Below are positions 9,241-16,910 of a DNA stretch of 64,000 nt, piece by piece. The DNA is from Synechococcus sp. JA-3-3Ab (GTDB lineage: Bacteria; Cyanobacteriota; Cyanobacteriia; Thermostichales; Thermostichaceae), in contig NC_007775.1 in assembly GCF_000013205.1 (NCBI RefSeq), forward strand, positions 496,001-560,000, written 5' to 3'. Positions within the stretch are counted from its first letter, which is position 1. Every line of letters starts with the position of its first letter. The position numbers and the translations under genes are program-made. A model generated the notes under the pieces. It searched no databases. It was not told the origin of the DNA and was given only the letters and a program-made list of their open reading frames with translations.

Positions 9241-9510
9241 CGTCCTCATAGCCAAAAGCTCGGTAGTAGCGGGGAAACTCTGCCAATGCCTCGGGCTGGG
9301 GCACGTCGTGGTTGCCGGGCACCACAAAAGCCGGAAAAGGTAAACGGGCCAGCCGCTCTGCCAACCAAGCGTGGTTTTCTGGCTCCCCGTGCTGGGTCAG
9401 ATCCCTCGGCAGCAGCAAAAAATCCAAGAGCAACTGCATCCGGTGTTGCAAAACCTGCTCCAGAGCCGGGATGCTTAGCTTCACCAAATGAAACCGGTTG
9501 AGATGATCCC
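9241..9510 (-). pseudogene. Metallophosphoesterase remnant
   Basis: Translated on the minus strand, this fragment reads DLTQHGEPENHAWLAERL followed by FVVPGNHDVPQ and ends soon after YEDG. These are the GDxxxxG and GNHD blocks of calcineurin-like phosphoesterases. The Gly of the first motif is replaced (PRDLTQ), no proper start is seen, and the conserved C-terminal GHxH blocks are missing. It is therefore a leftover of a larger gene. Upstream, the same frame continues (LNRFHLVKLSIPALEQVL) without a good start codon. Confidence 0.6.
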
Positions 9511-9531
9511 AAAGGACAGATCCGGCGCAAG

Positions 9532-9664
9532 GCCCGATTGCCCCTGGGGGGATTCCGGTCTTTTGGCAGAGGATCTCCGGGATAACCTCGGCAAGGCCAC
9601 CTTACAGGTGACGGCTGGGGAGGCCGACGGGGAGCAAATCGAGCTGAAAAAGCCCAATCTCTAA
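9532..9664 (+). pseudogene. Unidentified coding-like 3' remnant
   Basis: The plus-strand frame ending at the stop near 9664 has protein-like composition (DLRDNLGKATLQVTAGEA and then EQIELKKPNL). It has no start, no recognisable domain and no intact neighbour. It could be the tail of a lost gene or chance. I cannot assign a family. Confidence 0.25.
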
Positions 9665-9953
9665 CTCTGATTACCAACTTCGGCCGCGAGCCGGAGCAGC
9701 CTCAGCAGCCGAAGCCCACCCTGCCTGGGATTAGGGCCGGCTCTAACAGCAAGGGCTAGAAAGTGCCTCGGGATCTCGATCCACCACGTCGGGATCCTGT
9801 TGTGCTGAGCCGGCAGAGGGAAGGGAACCCGAGGTTTTACCGGAGTGAAGTGGGCTACCTCGCCTCTAAAGCTGTGTTAAGATTTTGCGTAACTTCAAGA
9901 GAGCTGGCGCCTTTCAGATCCGGTAGGGGATTTCGTCAGCGGTGCGTAGCACT

Positions 9954-10490
9954 ATGGGCAAGGTTTTGGTTTTAAATGCCTCCTACGATCCGCTCAACAT
10001 CACCAGTTGGCGCAGAGCTGTTGTCCTTTTGCTCAAGGGCAAGGCCGAGCAAATCGAGCACAATGGCAAAGTAGTCTACGGCAACATCCCTCTGCCCACC
10101 GTCATCCGCCTGCGCCACTACGTTCACGTTCCCCACAAGGAGATCCCCCTGACGCGGCGCAATGTCCTCTACCGCGATGGGCACCGCTGCCAGTACTGCG
10201 GCTGTTACGGCGAAGACCTAACCCTGGATCACGTGATCCCGCGCTCCCGCGGCGGTGAAGATACCTGGGAGAATGTAGTCAGCGCCTGTGTGCGCTGCAA
10301 CGTGAAAAAAGGGAATCGCACCCCTTGGGAGGCCGGCATGCCCTTGCTCCGCCAGCCCCGCCGCCCCCACAGCACCCTTTACTTTGAAATCTCCAAAGCC
10401 GTCGGCAGCGGATCCCATCGGGAATGGCTGAAGTACGCCATCGGCCTGGAAGGGGATCCGCCGCCGGAGCTGGCAGTCAAGCCCGCCTAG
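9954..10490 (+). CDS. HNH endonuclease family protein
   Basis: A 178-residue protein with a DUF-like N-terminal region (MGKVLVLNASYDPLNITSWRR) and a C-terminal HNH fold (about residues 70-125). Zinc cysteines are in HRCQYCGCYGEDL and ACVRCNVKKGNRTP; the catalytic HNH elements are in LDHVIPRSRGG and TWENVV. The GTG at 9942 opens the frame, but the ATG at 9954 matches the N-terminus that is near-invariant in cyanobacteria. It is widely conserved and stand-alone; its role is unknown and it is not part of a visible restriction system. Confidence 0.9.
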   Translation: MGKVLVLNASYDPLNITSWRRAVVLLLKGKAEQIEHNGKVVYGNIPLPTVIRLRHYVHVPHKEIPLTRRNVLYRDGHRCQYCGCYGEDLTLDHVIPRSRGGEDTWENVVSACVRCNVKKGNRTPWEAGMPLLRQPRRPHSTLYFEISKAVGSGSHREWLKYAIGLEGDPPPELAVKPA

Positions 10491-10499
10491 CTCCCAAGG

Positions 10500-11435
10500 C
10501 TAAGGATGCAGGTCTGAGACCGGCGCTGCTTTGGAAAGGGGAGGAGAGGTGGTGGCCGGGATCCCCAGCTCGATCCAGCGATGGATCAGGGCGTTGACCT
10601 CTTCGGGGCGCTCATCGTGAGGGCAGTGGCCGGCCTCCAGGAAGTATTCCACCGCCTGAGGGTAGTGAGCCCGGTAGAGCTTAGAGCGCTCGCGGACCCG
10701 CATCCAGGGATCCCGTTCGCCCCAAATCAACAACAGGGGGCGCACCAAGCTGCGCAGCAGCTCGTCCACATAGCGCCCCTTCTGCCCGCCCCGCATCAGG
10801 GCCACGAACACATCGGCAGCCCCCGGATCCCGCGTGGGGCGATGAATGTCTTCCACCAGTTGATCCGTCACTGCCGCCGGGTCGTAATAGACCTGCTTCA
10901 GCTTGGAGCGAATCACCCGCGGCTGCCGCAAATACTGAAACAATAGGTAAGACACCAGGCGCTGGCGCAGGCCCCAGCCTACCAGGCCACCCAGCCATTG
11001 CCGCCAGCCAGATGGGGATCCCTTAACCGTGGAAAAGCCGCCTGCCCCGTTAAGCAGCACCACCCCCCGCACCCACTCCGGCCACTCTGCCGCCAGGCTG
11101 AGCACCACATAGCCGCCCAGGGAGTTGCCAATGGCCACCACAGGCCGCCGGATCACCTGTTGACAGAAATCCCGCAGTTGATCCCGCCAGATCTCGGCGC
11201 GATAGTCCCAGTTGGGCTTGGCCGAACGGCCAAAGCCGAGCAAATCGATGGCATAGACCTGGTAGTGTTGAGCCAATTCGGGAATGTTTTTACGCCAGTG
11301 GTCGGTGGAAGCCCCAAAGCCGTGCACCAAAAGCAAAGGCTGCCCCTGCTCGCCCTGTTTGACGTAATGGACGGATTGCCCCCGCCAAATCCAGCGTGCC
11401 GAGATAGGAGTGGCCGATGCCGATGTTGAAGCCAT
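10500..11435 (-). CDS. Alpha/beta hydrolase
   Basis: A 311-residue serine hydrolase-type protein. It has the oxyanion motif VHGFGASTDHWRKN, the nucleophile elbow IGNSLGGYV (Ser about residue 104), the acid in IWGERDPWMRV and the base in AGHCPHDERPEEVN. The pattern DLLGFGRSAKP is typical of cyanobacterial and chloroplast hydrolases of the meta-cleavage hydrolase / pheophytinase-like group. The substrate cannot be fixed from sequence. It converges on the HNH gene with a nine-base gap. Confidence 0.88.
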   Translation of the reverse strand: MASTSASATPISARWIWRGQSVHYVKQGEQGQPLLLVHGFGASTDHWRKNIPELAQHYQVYAIDLLGFGRSAKPNWDYRAEIWRDQLRDFCQQVIRRPVVAIGNSLGGYVVLSLAAEWPEWVRGVVLLNGAGGFSTVKGSPSGWRQWLGGLVGWGLRQRLVSYLLFQYLRQPRVIRSKLKQVYYDPAAVTDQLVEDIHRPTRDPGAADVFVALMRGGQKGRYVDELLRSLVRPLLLIWGERDPWMRVRERSKLYRAHYPQAVEYFLEAGHCPHDERPEEVNALIHRWIELGIPATTSPPLSKAAPVSDLHP

Positions 11436-11551
11436 AGAGGTCGCTTGTAAGCTTTTGTTATTTAAGTATTCTAGATTCTTTTAGATTCTGCTCGGCCGAC
11501 TCTGGAGCTGTAGCCGAGCAGCGTATCCTAAACACGGATTGGACTCGCAGC

Positions 11552-12166
11552 ATGATCGCGTTTTTGAGCGGCCACCTCGTCGCCATCGAATGGGGAGAGC
11601 GCAGTAGCCTCACCGTTGAGGTGCAGGGGATCGGCTATCGGGTCAAGGCCCCGGCGCGTTTTCTCAAGCAACTGCCCCCCATCGGAGAGCCCGTGCGGGT
11701 GTTTACCCACTTGGTGGTGCGAGAGACCGAGCTGGTGTTGTACGGGTTTGGCTCGCCAGCCGAGCGCGATGTGTTTGTGGAGCTCATCAAAGTTTCGGGG
11801 GTGGGGCCGGCTTTGGGCTTGGCTCTGCTGAATACCTTCGGCCTGCCGGAGCTGGTTCAGGCAGTGGTGACCGAAAACGTGCGCCTACTTTCCCTCACGC
11901 CAGGGGTAGGGCACAAAACGGCCCAACGGCTAGCCTTGGAGCTGAAAACCAAGCTGGCCCACTGGCGACAAGGCCTGGAGAACGCCGATCGCCCCCTGGC
12001 CGGCGGGCCGCCTCCGGCCATCCGGGAAGAGGTGGAAATGGCCTTGCTGGCCCTCGGCTACAGCCTCCAAGAAATTCAAGCGGCCCTGCAAGCTTTGCCC
12101 TCCCAACCCCGCCCAACGGAAGAGTGGCTGCGGGATGCCATCACCTACCTCAGCCGGCAGCCATGA
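11552..12166 (+). CDS. ruvA: Holliday junction helicase subunit RuvA
   Basis: Tetrameric Holliday-junction binding protein that loads RuvB for branch migration. The 204-residue length is usual. It has an N-terminal OB fold (MIAFLSGHLVAIEWGERSS), two helix-hairpin-helix motifs (VSGVGPALGLALL and LTPGVGHKTAQRLALEL) and a C-terminal RuvB-binding domain (EEVEMALLALGYS). Its stop overlaps the start of nadD as ATGA, so the two are probably co-translated. ruvB is not in the window. Confidence 0.96.
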   Translation: MIAFLSGHLVAIEWGERSSLTVEVQGIGYRVKAPARFLKQLPPIGEPVRVFTHLVVRETELVLYGFGSPAERDVFVELIKVSGVGPALGLALLNTFGLPELVQAVVTENVRLLSLTPGVGHKTAQRLALELKTKLAHWRQGLENADRPLAGGPPPAIREEVEMALLALGYSLQEIQAALQALPSQPRPTEEWLRDAITYLSRQP

Positions 12167-12786
12167 GCCCTCCGGATCCCCAGCAGCGCCGCATTGGCAT
12201 TCTGGGCGGCACCTTCAACCCCGTCCACCACGGCCATCTGATCATGGCGGAGCAGGCCCTCTGGCAGTTCAACCTGGATCAGGTGCTGTGGATGCCGGCA
12301 GGGGATCCTCCCCACAAGCCCTTGGCCGCCGGCGCCAGCAAAGCCGATCGCCTGGCCATGGTGAAGCTGGCCATTGCCGACCACGAGCGCTTTGCCTGCT
12401 CCGACCTGGAGATCCGCCGTCCCGGCCCCTCCTACACCATCGAGACGCTGCGCAGCCTGATGCAAGAGCAGCCGGATACCCAGTGGTATTGGATTATCGG
12501 CGTGGATGCCCTGCGGGATCTGCCCCAGTGGTACCAGGCGGAAGAATTGGCCCGCCTCTGCCATTGGATTGTTGCCCCCCGTATCGATGCCGGCGACGCC
12601 GCCCAAGTGCTGCGGTCGGTGGCCGCAAAGCTGCCCATCCGGGCAGCAATCCTGGACGCCCCCACCCTAACGCTCTCTTCCACCTACCTGCGCCAGCAAA
12701 TCCAAAAGGGGGGATCCATCCGCTACCTGGTGCCCCCTGCTGTGGAGCACTACATTCGCCAACACCGGCTCTACCTCGACCCTTGA
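12163..12786 (+). CDS. nadD: Nicotinate-nucleotide adenylyltransferase
   Basis: Adenylates nicotinate mononucleotide in NAD synthesis. The 207-residue protein has the nucleotidyltransferase motif GILGGTFNPVHHGHL and the C-terminal SSTYLRQQIQKG (the ISSTxIR motif). An in-frame codon at 12124 would add 13 residues inside ruvA. The ATG at 12163, which overlaps the ruvA stop, gives the correct start. Confidence 0.95.
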   Translation: MSPPDPQQRRIGILGGTFNPVHHGHLIMAEQALWQFNLDQVLWMPAGDPPHKPLAAGASKADRLAMVKLAIADHERFACSDLEIRRPGPSYTIETLRSLMQEQPDTQWYWIIGVDALRDLPQWYQAEELARLCHWIVAPRIDAGDAAQVLRSVAAKLPIRAAILDAPTLTLSSTYLRQQIQKGGSIRYLVPPAVEHYIRQHRLYLDP

Positions 12787-12814
12787 AGAAAAAAAGAGGA
12801 GGGATCCCTCCTCT
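12787..12814 (-). terminator. Rho-independent terminator of psaC
   Basis: A perfect 20-bp palindrome at 12795-12814, centred on GGGATCCC, is followed on the minus strand by a run of T residues (seen as A at 12789-12795). It lies about 130 nt past the psaC stop. It also follows nadD, but without a T-run in that direction. The iterated octamer itself forms the core of the stem. Confidence 0.8.
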
Positions 12815-12946
12815 CCGATAAACCCGTTCACTAGAGCAACAGCCCGCCCAACTTTTTCCCAGCCAGGAGGGGCTGAAGAGAGGCTGTTTCGCTGAAAGTA
12901 GGAAGGCTTGTCTCAAATGAAAATTGCAACCCAACCTGCCGATGGC

Positions 12947-13195
12947 TTAGTAAGCCAAGCCCATGCTGCGGGTGGTTTCGGGGCCAAGGTAGACGCGGAT
13001 GCTCAAGAAGTCCGTGGGGCAGGCAGTCTCACAGCGTTTGCAGCCAACACAGTCTTCGGTGCGGGGGGCTGCGGCAATCATGCCGGCCTTGTTGTTCCCC
13101 TTCCAGGGCACCATTTCCAACACATCAGTAGGGCAGGCCCGCACACACTGAGTACAGCCGATGCAGGTGTCGTAGATCTTGACCGTGTGAGCCAT
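12947..13195 (-). CDS. psaC: Photosystem I iron-sulfur subunit PsaC
   Basis: Binds the terminal [4Fe-4S] clusters FA and FB on the stromal face of photosystem I and passes electrons to ferredoxin. Both cluster motifs are intact: [12 protein letters not shown] (residues 11-22) and [12 protein letters not shown] (49-60), eight cysteines in all. The protein has 82 residues; the usual length is 81. The loop after VPW reads [13 protein letters not shown], one residue longer than the common form, and lacks the extra non-ligand Cys found there in most cyanobacteria. It is monocistronic, with its own terminator. Confidence 0.97.
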   Translation of the reverse strand: MAHTVKIYDTCIGCTQCVRACPTDVLEMVPWKGNNKAGMIAAAPRTEDCVGCKRCETACPTDFLSIRVYLGPETTRSMGLAY

Positions 13196-13433
13196 TAGCG
13201 TTCTCCAGTCGAGCTGTTTGAAAGATTAAAAAAAGGTTTACCGAAGGGCGTGGCAGCAACACCACTGCACGGGTGCCTTCAGTGTACTGTAGTCCTGCCA
13301 AACCACCCCGAACTGCGATCCAAATGTTCAGACAAATTTACATCCCCAGGGATCCCTTGCCGCGCCGACGGGAAGGTCGCCCTCGCGGTTGGGCTAGGAT
13401 TGCCTGAGGAAGGACAGGGCAAGGATCCTACGA

Positions 13434-13811
13434 ATGGGACGCTCGCTGCGGAATTGGAGAAGGCAAACTCGAAGCCAAATGCACCGCCTGGGGCCCGTTT
13501 TGGCCGGCATTCTCCAGGAAATCTATGCGGAGAACATACCTCGCCTGCGCCGCTGGGATCGGCAGCTCACCGACTGGGTGTACAGGCGTGGCTGGAGGGT
13601 GGATCCTTCCTTGCCCAAGGTGGCCATCTACGTGTTGGGCGCAGTGGTGATCCTGGCGATTCCAATTCTCACCTTGGCAGTTTTAGTGGCTCTCGCGGCC
13701 TTTCTTGCCATCCAAATAGCCCAAAAGTGGCCCCAGGAAGCCCGCCGTTATCTTCCCAGCGCCGACGAGGAAGACGACTCCGATCCCCGCCAAGGGGACT
13801 GGGACTATTGA
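13434..13811 (+). CDS. Small membrane protein of unknown function
   Basis: A 125-residue protein. A basic N-terminal region is followed by an amphipathic stretch and one long hydrophobic region at about residues 63-95 (VAIYVLGAVVILAIPILTL onwards), enough for one or two membrane spans. The tail is acidic (DEEDDSD). I do not recognise a family. The ATG at 13434 lies shortly after an AAGGAT site. A longer frame in another phase (13250-13819) covers the same bases but has no protein-like features. Confidence 0.6.
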   Translation: MGRSLRNWRRQTRSQMHRLGPVLAGILQEIYAENIPRLRRWDRQLTDWVYRRGWRVDPSLPKVAIYVLGAVVILAIPILTLAVLVALAAFLAIQIAQKWPQEARRYLPSADEEDDSDPRQGDWDY

Positions 13812-13830
13812 CAGGCTAGCCGTCCCTGCC

Positions 13831-14205
13831 CTAAAGCGGGGCATCGCCCTCGGGCGGACGGGGCGAGTCTTTTTGGCTGCTAAGGCGCTGCTTCATCCGT
13901 CTGACCAGCTTTTGCTGGGAGTGGCTTTCCAGCCTGTTGAGGCCGAGGGCGCCGGCCAGGATCCCTAACTGTAAGGCCAAGCTGGGCAGGGTGGTCTCCA
14001 GATCCCGCCCTGCCAAGGCTCGAAAGAAAAATACAAATGCCCCGATGGTGGCCGAAAAACCCACCGCCAGGTAGACAAAGCGCCGCAGACTGCGGTAGGG
14101 GGCGGCCAGTTCCGTGAGCAGCCTCACCCGATCTGCCGCTGGATCCCGACCTGGGGGCAGGGGCGAGCCAGGTTTTGGGGAAGGTTTGGGCTCCGATGTT
14201 GCCAC
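13831..14205 (-). CDS. DUF3493 (LPA1/Rep27-like) membrane protein
   Basis: A 124-residue protein. A proline-rich N-terminus is followed by the core APYRSLRRFVYLAVGFSATIG and a second hydrophobic helix (SLALQLGILAGALGLNRLE), giving two predicted membrane spans. The RxLRRFxY core is the signature of DUF3493; the plant and algal relatives LPA1 and Rep27 help photosystem II assembly or D1 turnover. That role is inference for this protein. It lies two bases downstream of ccmP on the same strand, so the pair is probably an operon. Confidence 0.72.
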   Translation of the reverse strand: MATSEPKPSPKPGSPLPPGRDPAADRVRLLTELAAPYRSLRRFVYLAVGFSATIGAFVFFFRALAGRDLETTLPSLALQLGILAGALGLNRLESHSQQKLVRRMKQRLSSQKDSPRPPEGDAPL

Positions 14206-14207
14206 GG

Positions 14208-14849
14208 CTACACCTCCTCGGGCAATAGTAGGGGATCCCGGCCAGAAATCGCCGCCAAGCTTTCCTCGGCAGCCCGACAGGCAGCCAGAATATCTTGCTC
14301 TTCCCCGCCCAAGTAGACGCGGCCAAAGCTGCCAAAGGGCATCACTTCGAGGATGTTGATGCGGGCCGATTTTTCTGCCTCGTTGGCGGCCAGGGGGGCA
14401 TAGCCTGCCGGCTGCACCTCCAGGATGTAGAGGGTTTGGCCGGCTAGGAGCATCTGGCCGCGGCGGAAACGGTTGATCAACTGGGTTTGGTGGGGATCGA
14501 TGTTGCGAATGATCTGGCTGGAGATGATGCGCGGCCTGAGGCGCTCCTTTTCGCTCACCCCCAAAGCCGCCAGGATGGCCCGACCGGCAGTGCGGGTATC
14601 CCCCTGGTTGCTGGAGTGTACCTCCAAAAGGCCGTAGAGGCGCTCCACCACCTGCAGCCCCGGCCTTACCGAGGTGGCTTTGAGGGCGATGTCCATAACG
14701 CGGTTGATCTCGATGCCGGGGGAAATCTCGACCCAGAGGGAAGTATCCCCTGGCAGAGGCAAAAAGCCCTGGGCCACCGTGCCCAGATAAGCAGCGTACT
14801 GGGGCTGGAGCCGATCCAAAAACACGTAACTGCGCAGGTCAATCCCCAA
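14208..14849 (-). CDS. ccmP: Tandem-BMC carboxysome shell protein CcmP
   Basis: A tandem bacterial-microcompartment protein whose trimers stack face to face and may gate metabolite passage through the carboxysome shell. The sequence shows [37 protein letters not shown] and, in the second BMC half, [20 protein letters not shown] and [19 protein letters not shown] at 14927 would give 239 residues. The TTG at 14849 has a GGGGGAG ribosome site six bases upstream and gives 213 residues starting (M)GIDLRSYVF, matching the family length. The other ccm genes are not in the window. Confidence 0.9.
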   Translation of the reverse strand: MGIDLRSYVFLDRLQPQYAAYLGTVAQGFLPLPGDTSLWVEISPGIEINRVMDIALKATSVRPGLQVVERLYGLLEVHSSNQGDTRTAGRAILAALGVSEKERLRPRIISSQIIRNIDPHQTQLINRFRRGQMLLAGQTLYILEVQPAGYAPLAANEAEKSARINILEVMPFGSFGRVYLGGEEQDILAACRAAEESLAAISGRDPLLLPEEV

Positions 14850-14981
14850 AGGAGTTCTCCCCCCTGTCTGTTGGGCTGGGTTGGACGTCGGACGACGGGG
14901 CCGGCATTCCTCCCTTTCTAGTCTCACGCCATCTCTTGGCTTTTGGGGAGAACAGCAGTTCGGTATCCCAACTTTCCCCTG

Positions 14982-16283
14982 CTACAGGTCACCCTGAGCC
15001 ACTACCTTCACCGTTGTCAAGGCTTCCAGGTCGATGGGCCCGCGCACGTGCAGCCGCTGGGTGGAAATGCCCAAAGACAGGTCGCGAAACGCTCCCAAGG
15101 TGGGGATCCCGGCTCCCCGGCCTGCCGAGAGGGGAGAGGTGTTGATGTGGATCAGGGCGGCATCCACCTCCTGGAGAAAGCGCTGGGCTGCCGATTGGCT
15201 GTCGGTGAGGATCGTCTCCGATTGACGACAGCCATTTTTGTTGATCCAGGCGATCGCCTCCGTCAGGTCGGCAACGGGCTGGAGGCGCAGATGAGGCCGT
15301 TCTGTGGAGTCAAAGCCTTCCCCCAGCGGCTGAAGCTGGGGGAATCGCTCCAGAATGGGGGCTGCTGCCTGTATATCGATCCCTTGACCCAGCAAGTCTT
15401 CAATCAGGGCGGTCAGATGATGGGCGGCCCAATCGGTGTGGATCAGCAGCCAAAGGGTGAGGGGCTGATAGATCGGGATCCCTTCTGGGCCATAGCGAGC
15501 CAAGGGATCCAACAAAACCGACTTCACCAAAGGCCAAGGAGCGGTGCGATCCACATAGATGTGGCCGTACCCCAGATGCGTGACCAGAGTCGGCACTTTG
15601 CTGGCCTGCAACAGGAACTCCACCCAGCCGGGGCGACCGCAGGGGATCACCAGATCCACATAGCGGGTTTGCTGCAACAACAGCAACAGTGGGGAATCGG
15701 CCTGGGGATCGGTCGCTTGGTCTTGGGCGGGGAGGGTTTGAATGGCCCCTTCCGGGATCCCGTGCTCGTAGGCGGTCTCTGCCAACAGGTTGACCAGGGC
15801 CTGATGGGTTTTCTGGATGGGGCCGCTGCCGGCCAAGATCACGCCATTGCTCGTCTTGAGACACATGCCAATGCCATTCAAGGCAAACTCGGGGTAGATC
15901 TCGTAGACCAAGGCGATCAGCCCCAAAGGGACGCGGTAGCGGCCAATAAACAGCCCGTTGTCCTGACGGCACCCCCTCTCCAGGCTCCCGATGGGATCCG
16001 GCTGTTGGGCCAGGAGAGCAAGCAACTGGGCGGATCGCTGCAGGCGCTCGGGGGTAAGCTTGAGGCCGTTGAGGATCCACTCCGGCAGGGTTTGCTCGCG
16101 GCAGCTTTCCAGGTCGAGGGTATTGGCCTCCAACAGCAGATCGGAGCGCTCCAGCAAACGGCGCGAGAGAGCCAGCAGGGCCTGGCGTTTGGTTTCGCCG
16201 CTCAAGCGCTGGAGCTGAGGCAGTAAGCGGCGCACCTGGCGCAGGGTGGTGCTGAGGTCAAAGGCTGAACCAAAATCGGTCAC
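14982..16283 (-). CDS. ProA paralogue lacking the catalytic cysteine
   Basis: A 433-residue protein aligned along its length with gamma-glutamyl phosphate reductase, the NADPH enzyme of proline synthesis. The family blocks are recognisable: VPLGLIALVYEIYP, CLKTSNGVILAGSG, DLVIPCGRPGWVEFL and GISTQRLHVRGPI. The catalytic block, normally with Cys before HVYVD, reads LGYGHIYVD, so the Cys is Gly. The usual NASTRFxDG also reads NTSPLSAG. It is therefore unlikely to carry out the thioester chemistry. A second, true proA would be expected elsewhere in the genome. Confidence 0.8.
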   Translation of the reverse strand: MTDFGSAFDLSTTLRQVRRLLPQLQRLSGETKRQALLALSRRLLERSDLLLEANTLDLESCREQTLPEWILNGLKLTPERLQRSAQLLALLAQQPDPIGSLERGCRQDNGLFIGRYRVPLGLIALVYEIYPEFALNGIGMCLKTSNGVILAGSGPIQKTHQALVNLLAETAYEHGIPEGAIQTLPAQDQATDPQADSPLLLLLQQTRYVDLVIPCGRPGWVEFLLQASKVPTLVTHLGYGHIYVDRTAPWPLVKSVLLDPLARYGPEGIPIYQPLTLWLLIHTDWAAHHLTALIEDLLGQGIDIQAAAPILERFPQLQPLGEGFDSTERPHLRLQPVADLTEAIAWINKNGCRQSETILTDSQSAAQRFLQEVDAALIHINTSPLSAGRGAGIPTLGAFRDLSLGISTQRLHVRGPIDLEALTTVKVVAQGDL

Positions 16284-16400
16284 TCGCTTCCCTCCTGCCC
16301 GGCTGACCGACGACAGACCTGCTCCTGACCACTGCTAACAAGAAATGGCTAGATCCACAAGGGCTGAAACTAGGGATCCCTGGCAACGATCCCAAGCATC

Positions 16401-16853
16401 TCAAGGCCGCCGCAGCAGCAGGATCGCCGTCACCATCAACAGCGTCAGCAACAGGCAAAGAATCAGGAACCAACTGAGCAACTGGGCTTGGCTGGGGAAG
16501 AGCAACACGCCCAGAAACCCCACCGCCAAAGCAACCCCCAGGCTGAGGGTGAGGCCCAAGAGCGCAGATCCCTGGAAAGTGCTTTGCCGGTGCAACACCC
16601 ACTGATGGCCGTTCCAGAACCAGATTTTACGGTAGGGGTAGGAGACGGCCAGTTGCTCAATGTGCAAACGGTCGGGGGTGATGGCGAAAATATGCTGGCA
16701 ACGGCTGCAGCCAAAAGCCTCAGTCAGGGTAATCAGGCGCAACTGACCTTGGTGGCAACAGGGGCAGGGGTAAATTTTGGTGGGCTCGATGGGCTGAGCC
16801 ACTCGCAGGGACGATTTCTGCCGAGGCCACTTGTGGGGAGAGGAAAACGCCAC
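16401..16853 (-). CDS. Zinc-ribbon membrane protein of unknown function
   Basis: A 150-residue protein. The N-terminal half carries a zinc-ribbon pattern, CPCC at about residues 31-34 and CSRC at about 49-52. A region that looks folded follows (YPYRKIWFWNGHQWVLHRQ), then two strong hydrophobic helices (about 97-117 and 124-146). I recognise the layout as a conserved cyanobacterial hypothetical protein but cannot name a function. It lies downstream of the mannosyltransferase on the same strand. Confidence 0.65.
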   Translation of the reverse strand: MAFSSPHKWPRQKSSLRVAQPIEPTKIYPCPCCHQGQLRLITLTEAFGCSRCQHIFAITPDRLHIEQLAVSYPYRKIWFWNGHQWVLHRQSTFQGSALLGLTLSLGVALAVGFLGVLLFPSQAQLLSWFLILCLLLTLLMVTAILLLRRP

Positions 16854-16910
16854 AGCTCTCAGTCGGTGAGAAGTCGGGATCCCTCACATCCTATCCTCAA
16901 GAAAGCAGGG

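Larger units (their letters stand above)
9142..9953. other. Gene-poor stretch with decayed coding remnants
   Basis: No intact gene is seen between the CDF transporter and the HNH gene. The stretch holds a minus-strand metallophosphoesterase fragment (9241-9510) and a plus-strand coding-like tail near 9532-9664. A short hairpin with CCCCC and GGGGG arms lies around 9195-9212. The rest shows no recognisable signal. Confidence 0.5.

Noticed and set aside
13250-13819. Longer frame covering the small membrane protein gene
   Set aside because: Its translation is low-complexity and has no membrane pattern, whereas the shorter frame at 13434 does.
16401-16853. Zinc-ribbon membrane protein as a transcription factor
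   Set aside because: The two membrane helices and lack of a DNA-binding motif argue against it; only the Cys pairs are shared.
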